Below, in pieces: positions 1-5,968 of a DNA stretch of 58,029 nucleotides. Position 1 is the stretch's first letter. Every line of letters starts with the position of its first letter. Position numbers and translations under genes: made by a program. Origin of the DNA: Paenibacillus sp. FJAT-26967 (GTDB taxonomy: Bacteria; Bacillota; Bacilli; Paenibacillales; NBRC-103111). Location: assembly GCF_001541095.1 (NCBI RefSeq), contig NZ_LMXH01000013.1, forward strand, positions 1,351-59,379, read 5' to 3'. A model generated the notes under the pieces. It had not been told where the DNA came from, ran no database searches, and saw only the letters and a program-made list of their open reading frames with translations.

Positions 1-57
1 GGTGGAAGCACAGCAATGTGTGGAGCTGACCAATACTAATCGGTCGAGGGCTTGACC
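1..57 (+). rRNA. 23S ribosomal RNA, 3' end (partial)
   Basis: The window opens inside the last segment of a large-subunit rRNA. The stretch around 29-57, with the ACTAATCGGTCGAGGGC core, is the conserved 3' terminus of Bacillota 23S. The rest of the gene lies outside the window. About 186 bases of spacer separate it from the 5S gene. The exact 3' end is approximate. Confidence 0.9.
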
Positions 58-243
58 TACAGGTCTTTACGCGAGTAGAGGCCAACATCGGAAGCATAGT
101 CTATGGCTGTGCACCACAAGATCTTTGGATGGATCTTAGTACATCTTTCGCTGCTAGTTTTCAGGGTACAACCCTGCTATGAGTAGTATGTCCGCAAGGA
201 GATGCTGCGATTTTCGAAGTCTCTAACACTTCGGAACATCCTG

Positions 244-360
244 TTTGGTGACGATGGCGGAAGGGAACCACGCGTACCCATCCCGAACACGACCGTTAAG
301 CCTTCCAGCGCCGATGGTACTTGGACCGCAGGGTCCTGGGAGAGTAGGACGTTGCCAAGC
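244..360 (+). rRNA. rrf: 5S ribosomal RNA
   Basis: A 117-base gene beginning TTTGGTGACGATGGCGG and ending GTTGCCAAGC, with the conserved internal CCCATCCCGAACACG segment of 5S rRNA. It follows 23S in the usual order. A short GC hairpin with a T run comes directly after it, yet the tRNA genes that follow are closely packed, so some readthrough or a separate tRNA promoter is possible. Confidence 0.95.
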
Positions 361-362
361 GG

Positions 363-384
363 GCCCACAACAGTGGGTTTTTTT
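363..384 (+). terminator. Hairpin with T run after 5S
   Basis: CCCAC (364-368) pairs with GTGGG (373-377) and is followed by seven Ts, an intrinsic-terminator layout just after the 5S 3' end. The stem is short, so termination may be partial, allowing transcription into the tRNA cluster. Confidence 0.65.
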
Positions 385-411
385 ATGGGGATTTAACTGG
401 CCTGACACGAT

Positions 412-503
412 GGAGAGGTGTCCGAGCTGGCCGAAGGAGCACGATTGGAAATCGTGTAGGCGCCAAAAGCGTCTCGAGGGTTCGAATCCCTCTCTCTCCG
501 CCA
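412..503 (+). tRNA. tRNA-Ser (GGA)
   Basis: A 92-base class II tRNA with a long variable arm, anticodon GGA in the loop TTGGAAA, the T-loop TTCGAAT and an encoded CCA end. First of a 14-gene tRNA array. Confidence 0.95.
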
Positions 504-515
504 GATTTATTATGA

Positions 516-589
516 GGCGGCGTAGCTCAGCTGGCTAGAGCGTACGGTTCATACCCGTGAGGTCGTGGGTTCGAGTCCCTCCGCCGCTA
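516..589 (+). tRNA. tRNA-Met (CAT), elongator
   Basis: Anticodon CAT. The acceptor GGCGGCG pairs with CGCCGCT, ending in a normal terminal pair (G-U), so this is the elongator form rather than the initiator. The CCA end is not encoded. Confidence 0.9.
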
Positions 590-602
590 TAGATACATAC
601 AA

Positions 603-674
603 GGCCCGTTGGTCAAGGGGTTAAGACACCTCCCTTTCACGGAGGTAACAGGGGTTCGAATCCCCTACGGGTCA
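603..674 (+). tRNA. tRNA-Glu (TTC)
   Basis: The acceptor GGCCCGT pairs with ACGGGTC. The anticodon TTC lies in loop CTTTCAC. CCA is not encoded. Typical bacterial tRNA-Glu. Confidence 0.95.
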
Positions 675-728
675 TACTATTCCTTATAAGGAAATAATTA
701 AGGGATAGACAACTAGAATCAGCATCAT

Positions 729-804
729 GGACGCTTAGCTCAGCTGGGAGAGCATCTGCCTTACAAGCAGAGGGTCGGCGGTTCGATCCCGTCAGCGTCC
801 ACCA
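729..804 (+). tRNA. tRNA-Val (TAC)
   Basis: The acceptor GGACGCT pairs with AGCGTCC. Anticodon TAC, encoded CCA. Confidence 0.95.
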
Positions 805-820
805 TATAAGCTTTAACTGA

Positions 821-894
<74 letters not shown>

Positions 895-904
895 TTATTT
901 ACTT

Positions 905-981
905 GGAGCTGTGGTGTAGAGGCCTAACATGCCTGCCTGTCACGCAGGAGACCGCGGGTTCGAATCCCGTCAGCTCCGCCA
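905..981 (+). tRNA. tRNA-Asp (GTC)
   Basis: The acceptor GGAGCTG pairs with CAGCTCC. The anticodon GTC lies in loop CTGTCAC. CCA is encoded. Confidence 0.95.
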
Positions 982-1015
982 TTAAATTTCTTTACAATAA
1001 GCGTTATGTCCGTGT

Positions 1016-1092
1016 GGCGGTCGTGGCGAAGTGGTTAACGCATCGGTTTGTGGATCCGACACTCGGGGGTTCAATTCCCCTCGTCCGCCCCA
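1016..1092 (+). tRNA. tRNA-His (GTG)
   Basis: Anticodon GTG. The extra G at -1 (1016), diagnostic of tRNA-His, faces C73, and CCA is encoded (1090-1092). Folding by eye leaves two U-U oppositions, at acceptor pair 5-68 (1021/1084) and at anticodon-stem pair 31-39. All other arms pair normally. Confidence 0.88.
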
Positions 1093-1117
1093 TTCCTTAA
1101 TTAAAAATGTTAGATGT

Positions 1118-1192
1118 TGGGGATTAGCCAAGCGGTAAGGCAACGGACTTTGACTCCGTCATGCATAGGTTCAAATCCTATATCCCCAGCCA
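1118..1192 (+). tRNA. tRNA-Gln (TTG)
   Basis: The acceptor TGGGGAT pairs with ATCCCCA. Anticodon TTG in loop CTTTGAC, CCA encoded. Confidence 0.95.
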
Positions 1193-1200
1193 TTTATTTC

Positions 1201-1276
1201 GAGCCATTAGCTCAGTTGGTAGAGCACCTGACTTTTAATCAGGGTGTCGAAGGTTCGAGTCCTTCATGGCTCACCA
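1201..1276 (+). tRNA. tRNA-Lys (TTT)
   Basis: Begins GAGCCAT and ends ATGGCTCACCA. Anticodon TTT in loop CTTTTAA. CCA is encoded. Confidence 0.95.
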
Positions 1277-1289
1277 TTTTCACTTATGT

Positions 1290-1373
1290 GCGCGTGTGGC
1301 GGAATTGGCAGACGCACTAGACTTAGGATCTAGCGTCTTTGACGTGGGGGTTCAAGTCCCTCCACGCGCACCA
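1290..1373 (+). tRNA. tRNA-Leu (TAG)
   Basis: An 84-base class II tRNA. The acceptor GCGCGTG pairs with CACGCGC. The anticodon TAG lies in loop CTTAGGA, followed by a long variable arm. CCA is encoded. Confidence 0.95.
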
Positions 1374-1381
1374 TTTATTAT

Positions 1382-1456
1382 GCGGAAGTGGCTCAGCGGT
1401 AGAGCATCGCCTTGCCAAGGCGAGGGTCGCGGGTTCGATTCCCGTCTTCCGCTCCA
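1382..1456 (+). tRNA. tRNA-Gly (GCC)
   Basis: The acceptor GCGGAAG pairs with CTTCCGC. Anticodon GCC, CCA encoded. Confidence 0.95.
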
Positions 1457-1465
1457 ACTTCATAC

Positions 1466-1542
1466 GTGCCCTTAGCTCAGCTGGATAGAGCGTTTGACTA
1501 CGAATCAAAAGGCCGGGAGTTCGAATCTCTCAGGGCACGCCA
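1466..1542 (+). tRNA. tRNA-Arg (ACG)
   Basis: The acceptor GTGCCCT pairs with AGGGCAC. The anticodon ACG (A34 normally edited to inosine by TadA) lies in loop CTACGAA. CCA is encoded. Confidence 0.95.
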
Positions 1543-1552
1543 TATTTTTTGT

Positions 1553-1626
1553 CGGGACGTAGCTCAGCTTGGTAGAGCACCTGGTTTGGGACCAGGGGGT
1601 CGCATGTTCAAATCGTGTCGTCCCGA
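1553..1626 (+). tRNA. tRNA-Pro (TGG)
   Basis: The acceptor CGGGACG pairs with CGTCCCG. Anticodon TGG. CCA is not encoded. Confidence 0.93.
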
Positions 1627-1633
1627 TACGTTT

Positions 1634-1707
1634 GTCCCAGTAGCTCAGTTGGATAGAGCACTCGCCTTCTAAGCGAGTTGTCGGGGGTTCGAATCCCTCC
1701 TGGGACG
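1634..1707 (+). tRNA. tRNA-Arg (TCT)
   Basis: The acceptor GTCCCAG pairs with CTGGGAC. The anticodon TCT lies in loop CTTCTAA. CCA is not encoded. Last gene of the tRNA array. Confidence 0.93.
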
Positions 1708-1732
1708 TAATCTAATTAACTTTAGATACCGT

Positions 1733-1778
1733 AAAAACCGTTAAATTCCTTGTATATCAAGGGTTTAACGGTTTTTTT
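1733..1778 (+). terminator. Terminator of the rrn-tRNA operon
   Basis: Long inverted repeat AAAAACCGTTAAA / TTTAACGGTTTTT with an inner CCTT/AAGG stem, ending in seven Ts. It closes the tRNA array and is a strong intrinsic terminator. Confidence 0.9.
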
Positions 1779-1870
1779 GTTGTTTTGTAACGACATAGAA
1801 TATTATGCTGATATAAACGTTTTACACACGATTTTACACAAGGATTTTAAATTCTCGTAATTCTATCCGG

Positions 1871-2341
1871 TCAATAGCCGTTAGCTAGCCGATTGAAACT
1901 TATCTGATTCTTCTTCATATAGGCAGCTGCAGTTTGATCTCCGTTGAACTTGAATCCGACTATGCCGATCACAATAAATAGCATGATTTGTGGAAGGTAA
2001 ATTCCTGCACTGTTATATCATGCATACGCCATCGTATAAACCCTCCACATGTGTCTCTTCGACTGCTTCCTTCCAGTTAACATATGTGTGAGCCAATCCT
2101 TCTGGATGGTCAGATAGAAAAAGAAGGCCACGCAATCGGCGTATTCTTCTAGCAACGGGATGATTGTCACGTGATTGTCATCGCAGGTGATGCTAGCATC
2201 TTCCATCACGCCAAGATTCTCTCCTATAGCTGGAATAACCCCTTTTCCGTGACAATTAAAGCATTGTACCTTGTGCTCGCTTCTTGGCTCCCGAACATTA
2301 CTTGAATGCTTAAACCCACGCCAGTATCTAGTATGGATTAA
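1871..2341 (-). pseudogene. Decayed small reading frame with internal TGA
   Basis: One minus-strand frame stays open for about 157 codons, from 2341 down to the stop at 1871-1873, apart from a single in-frame TGA at 2018-2020. Before the TGA the translation contains CFNCHGKG, a DnaJ-like CxxCxGxG zinc-knuckle pattern. After it comes a hydrophobic stretch (LFIVIGIVGF) and a polar tail. There is no convincing ATG for the whole frame. An internal ATG at 2209 (or GTG at 2212) has an AGGAGAG upstream, so the front half could be expressed alone as about 63 residues. About seven stops would be expected by chance over this length, so coding ancestry is plausible, but the family is not recognised. It could instead be two separate small ORFs. 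Confidence 0.35.
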
Positions 2342-2402
2342 TTAAAAGAGAAAGATAGAGAAAGAGGCTACCGGAAGTCGTATGACTTCTAGATAGCCTC
2401 TT
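2341..2402 (-). terminator. Terminator of hybrid kinase gene
   Basis: On the minus strand GAGGCTA and TAGCCTC pair around an inner GAAGTC/GACTTC stem, followed by a pyrimidine-rich TTTCTC tract. It lies 37 bases beyond the stop of the kinase gene at 2439. Confidence 0.75.
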
Positions 2403-2438
2403 GTGTGCACCGATAGAGTATCGGCATAGAATTTAGAG

Positions 2439-5330
2439 TTACGATTTGTCCGCATTCGGATCATTATCATCGGTGTTGATTTCAAACTCGATCATGTCTG
2501 AGCTTTCTTTTATCTCATTTACCTTAATCCCATTACGCTCCAGAGAGGTTGCAATAAGATTCCTGTCCTGTGTCGGGAACACATATGACGGCTTATGCCG
2601 GTTGCTGATCAGGTCTTGGGCTACTTGTATCAATCGTTCCATGGTGAATGGCTTTCGCATGAACTTCTCAATGTCTTTCTCATGATAATCCATAGGAGGT
2701 TCCAGAGCCGTAGATACGATGACAGGCGTTCTGTTGTAAATAGGGTGATGATAAAGCTCAGCAAGGAAGTCCCAGCCCGTCTGAGCGCCTTCCAGATGAA
2801 TATCCACTATAAAGAGAAGCGGAGCTTCTGTCGTCTTACGGTGCAGGGAGAGAATGCCCTCCTCAGCGGAACGAAGCTGTACAGACGGCAGCTGGAGTTT
2901 AGTCAGCGCAACTTGAATAAGTTTAGCCAGGTTATCATCGTCTTCGAAAATAACGATCCGGCTGTTCAAGGAAACCATCTCAAAGGGTTCTAACGCTATC
3001 GTAAATGTCGAGCCTCTGCCCATCTCCGACTGGAACGTCAGCATTCCGTTATGACCTTCTACGATCTCTTTGACAATTGCAAGGCCAAGTCCCGTACCGC
3101 CGATCTGTCTGCGGTCAGAGTTGTCTACCCGGTAAAACTTCGAGAATAGATACTCTTTGGCTTCGTTAGGGATTCCCAGTCCATAATCCCTTATATCAAT
3201 CAATACGGAGCCGTCGACTTGACGGATATGGATATCTACCTCTTGCGCACCCGGGGAGTATTTAATCGCATTGCTGAGCAAGTTCTGGATTACCTGACGC
3301 AGTCTGTCACTATCCCCACGAACCCAATTCTCGGCGGATTCGCTGTACACTTTAATTTCGTGATTCTGCTTGTCCTGCCATTTATCGACTACGTCGTTTA
3401 CAAGTTCCTTAATATCGACAGGGGCAAAATGGTAAATTTGCCGTCCTGATTCCATCCGCTGCAGATCGAGGAAATCATTAATCAAGTTGGAGAGGCGAGT
3501 AGCCTCTTTAAAGATGGTATCCAGATATTTCTGCTGTTTCTCTCGCGACAGTTCTCTGTGGATCAGAATTTCGATAAAGCCAAGTACACTGGCCAGCGGG
3601 GTACGCAGCTCATGAGAAACGATGCTGACGAATTCATTTTTCATGGCATCAATGCGTTCTTCCTCGGTCCGGTCACGGAAAACAAACAAAAAGCCGGAAT
3701 CGGCGTTGCCATTCTCGCCAACTGAAGTTGCATAAATTTCTGTGAAGAGAGGTTCCTCACCATTCATAAACGTAAACCGTTCGATTAAACGGTCAATGTC
3801 TCCTTCAAATAAGGCTTTAATCGATTGGGAGACGTTGACAAACCCGTTCGAAGCTGCCGCAATTTCTTTGCAAGACTCCACAAAATCCTGGCCGATTTGA
3901 TGATTGAGATGGAAGTACTTCTCCATCTGCTTGTTGGCGATCAGAATTTTACCGTTACGGTCACACATCATCATCCCTTCATGCGCAGATTCAAGGATAC
4001 CCTTGATCAGATCGCGCTGGGATTCGATGTTTTGCTTTTCCTGGATAAGCTGTTCGTTCAATTCGCTTAAATTCAGGGATTGCTTCCGGCGGTCATCATT
4101 GGTCATCTGAGCGTAGAAGGCGAGATCAAACTGGCGGATTAGGCCTTGGGTCAATCGTTCTTTATCCTCATGACGATCAAGCTCATGAAAGTTGGTCAGC
4201 AGAAGATAACCAATAATCCGGTGCTGTTCATCCTGGAGAGGGAAGTAATGGTCGATAGCGACCGAGATTCCATCGTGCAGGCCGCGCTCATTCTCGCTGG
4301 CTTCACGCTTCTGCACAAAGGCACGTCCCTCATCGAACAAGCGGCGTGCAGGACCGTAGAGCTCCTGTCTGACCCGGTAAGTAAAGTTCTGCGGATAGCC
4401 GCTTGAGAAGAGCACTTCGAATTGCTCGGCTTTTTTATCTTCCACCACAACTAATGCGGCATCATAGCTCAAGGAATCAAGCAGGGCCGGAATAGAATGA
4501 CGGAGAAATTGTTTGAGCTCGGTAAAGCCCGTCAACTTCTCCTGATAGCTTGAAATTAGTTCAAGCTCCCGCTCCCGATCCGATAATTTGGATAACGTGA
4601 TTTGCTGCTCTTCCTGCTGGGCAATGATTTCTTCGTTCTGGGCTTCCAAACTTTCGGCCATAAAACGGTATGTTTCTTCACTTTTGCGAAGCTGCCGTTC
4701 CGCCCGGCTTGCTCTTAGAAGAATAAAGCCGGAGAACACACCAAGAATAATTCCCAGGATACCGCCGCTCAAGATAATGAAACGGGAAACGGAGCCTGCT
4801 TTCTTGATGGAATCATGCGAATTGTCGCTGACCGTCTGCAGGACATCGGCTACTTTCACATGAATGGTCCTATACTCATCCATGTATTCCTTCCCTTTAC
4901 TGATCCGCTTGCGAGCCTCTTCTATTTTACCGGTGCGCACCAGTTCGATTTGAGAGGAGTAGAAGTTAACCATTTTGTCAATCTGAGGCGTGACTTCAGT
5001 CTGGATAACGGCCCTGAGATCCGCATGTCCCGCTTCGAGTTTATGAATGGTTTCAAGATCCTGCTTAAGCTGGGTTTTGCCTTTCTCGTAAGGTTCAAGA
5101 AAAGTCTCATCGGCGGTTATCAGGTAGCCCCGTATTCCAGTCTCCTGATTAAGCAGATCTTGAAGTAAGTTGTTAGCAGCAGATATAACGGGCATAGCGT
5201 CTTCAATAACGGCATCACTTTGTTTTTCCATATTTAAAGAAGAGATATAACTAGAAGTCCCGACAAGGGCGAGAAGCAGAACAATAGCAAAAACATAAGA
5301 CATCGATAACCGAGAACGTGTCGTTTTCAA
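2439..5330 (-). CDS. Hybrid sensor histidine kinase (CHASE3-GAF-PAS-HisKA-HATPase-REC)
   Basis: A 963-residue membrane sensor. An N-terminal anchor (about 11-31) and a second helix (about 182-205) enclose a helical extracytoplasmic segment of CHASE3 type (about 35-175). A coiled coil, a GAF-like region (about 260-400) and a PAS-like region (about 440-555) follow. The HisKA box VSHELRTP puts the phospho-accepting histidine at H573. The ATPase shows N683/N687, DYGLGIP (from D715) and GGTGLGL. A C-terminal receiver follows at about 790-905, with the acidic pocket EDDD, phospho-acceptor D843 (FIVDIHL) and K893, so an internal His-to-Asp relay is possible. The ligand is unknown. The gene is monocistronic with its own terminator, and no response regulator or Hpt gene is adjacent, so the output partner must be elsewhere. 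The start is the first methionine of the frame. Confidence 0.9.
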   Translation of the reverse strand: MKTTRSRLSMSYVFAIVLLLALVGTSSYISSLNMEKQSDAVIEDAMPVISAANNLLQDLLNQETGIRGYLITADETFLEPYEKGKTQLKQDLETIHKLEAGHADLRAVIQTEVTPQIDKMVNFYSSQIELVRTGKIEEARKRISKGKEYMDEYRTIHVKVADVLQTVSDNSHDSIKKAGSVSRFIILSGGILGIILGVFSGFILLRASRAERQLRKSEETYRFMAESLEAQNEEIIAQQEEQQITLSKLSDRERELELISSYQEKLTGFTELKQFLRHSIPALLDSLSYDAALVVVEDKKAEQFEVLFSSGYPQNFTYRVRQELYGPARRLFDEGRAFVQKREASENERGLHDGISVAIDHYFPLQDEQHRIIGYLLLTNFHELDRHEDKERLTQGLIRQFDLAFYAQMTNDDRRKQSLNLSELNEQLIQEKQNIESQRDLIKGILESAHEGMMMCDRNGKILIANKQMEKYFHLNHQIGQDFVESCKEIAAASNGFVNVSQSIKALFEGDIDRLIERFTFMNGEEPLFTEIYATSVGENGNADSGFLFVFRDRTEEERIDAMKNEFVSIVSHELRTPLASVLGFIEILIHRELSREKQQKYLDTIFKEATRLSNLINDFLDLQRMESGRQIYHFAPVDIKELVNDVVDKWQDKQNHEIKVYSESAENWVRGDSDRLRQVIQNLLSNAIKYSPGAQEVDIHIRQVDGSVLIDIRDYGLGIPNEAKEYLFSKFYRVDNSDRRQIGGTGLGLAIVKEIVEGHNGMLTFQSEMGRGSTFTIALEPFEMVSLNSRIVIFEDDDNLAKLIQVALTKLQLPSVQLRSAEEGILSLHRKTTEAPLLFIVDIHLEGAQTGWDFLAELYHHPIYNRTPVIVSTALEPPMDYHEKDIEKFMRKPFTMERLIQVAQDLISNRHKPSYVFPTQDRNLIATSLERNGIKVNEIKESSDMIEFEINTDDNDPNADKS

Positions 5331-5643
5331 ATACCTTCACCTGGTTTCTAAAAAGTTGGTGCTGGAAAAATTCAGCAACTTTCAACATTCGACACCAGTT
5401 GACGGAATCCTTCATGAAACGATCAAAACGAGGATTGTTTTCATACGCCTTTTAATGTAAGATAATGGTAGGACGAGCTGCCTTGTCTGTCTCGTCCCGC
5501 AATCTGCATCCCAAACTTTTGATTATATTTTGCTGATGCACTGTGTTAAAATACGGGTAACCAACGTATAGATATTTATGTGTCTTCGGAGCACGGTGTC
5601 AGGTTAGGCATCGACTGAATACACTATGGCGTGTTCCTACGCC

Positions 5644-5680
5644 AAAAAAGACCGCTGATGCGGGGGCATCAAAGCGGTCG
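5644..5680 (-). terminator. Terminator of toxin transcript
   Basis: On the minus strand GACCGC...GATGC and GCATCA-GCGGTC form a long stem with a CCCC loop, followed by six Ts. It would end the toxin mRNA about 120 bases past the toxin stop. Confidence 0.8.
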
Positions 5681-5732
5681 GTTCCAATAGCTCGCCCTTC
5701 AAGGGTGATCAGCTGTATAGTTTGTGACGAAG

Positions 5733-5778
5733 ATAGACCTCCAAGGCCGCTAGCCCAAGGGAGGTCTATTTCTTTTTC
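5733..5778 (+). terminator. Terminator of putative antitoxin RNA
   Basis: ATAGACCTCC (5733-5742) pairs with GGAGGTCTAT (5760-5769) and is followed by TTTCTTTTTC on the plus strand. The T tract is the antisense of the Lys codons and stop at the end of the toxin gene, so the terminator and the toxin 3' end are physically shared. Confidence 0.8.
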
Positions 5779-5846
5779 TGTGAAAGAATGAGAACCACTA
5801 AGCTCGCGAATGAAATCATTAGCGTCAAAGCGTCTTTAACTTCCAC
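5766..5846 (-). CDS. Holin-like type I toxin peptide (TxpA/BsrG-like)
   Basis: A 26-residue peptide: VEVKDALTLM, then a hydrophobic helix ISFASLVVLIL, then SQKKK. This N-terminal acidic turn, single membrane helix and basic tail match the putative holin-like toxin family (Hol_Tox) of type I toxin-antitoxin loci; those members insert in the membrane. The start is GTG at 5846, preceded on the minus strand by GGAGGTGAT at ideal spacing; an in-frame TGA just upstream excludes a longer form. An overlapping ATG beginning MEVMPCGS stops after 8 codons. The antisense RNA terminator overlaps the C-terminal codons. Family assignment is by pattern, not search. Confidence 0.75.
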   Translation of the reverse strand: MEVKDALTLMISFASLVVLILSQKKK

Positions 5847-5912
5847 AGGGCATCACCTCCATTTAAAGAAGGTTAGCCGACCACCCTCGAATGCCTAGTC
5901 TATTGTAAGTAT

Positions 5913-5921
5913 AGTATACCA
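5913..5921 (-). promoter_or_regulatory. Extended -10 promoter of toxin gene
   Basis: On the minus strand TGGTATACT is an extended -10 element. The -35 region is weak. Transcription would start near 5906, leaving a leader of about 60 bases before the toxin GTG. Confidence 0.5.
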
Positions 5922-5968
5922 CCGATATGGGAAAAGTTATAGCATTTTTTACCATTTCATGCATGGCG

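Larger units (their letters stand above)
5555..5778 (+). ncRNA. Putative antisense antitoxin RNA (RatA-like arrangement)
   Basis: Inferred from layout: a plus-strand transcript would end at the hairpin/T-run at 5733-5778, which overlaps the 3' end of the minus-strand holin-like toxin gene. The 5' end is a guess, placed just after the TAAAAT at 5547-5552, because no good -35 box is visible; this gives roughly 220 bases. The known txpA/RatA pair of Bacillus has this geometry, with two convergent transcripts overlapping at their 3' ends. The region 5555-5765 otherwise holds no ORF but contains several hairpins (5650-5679, 5733-5769). Confidence 0.45.
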
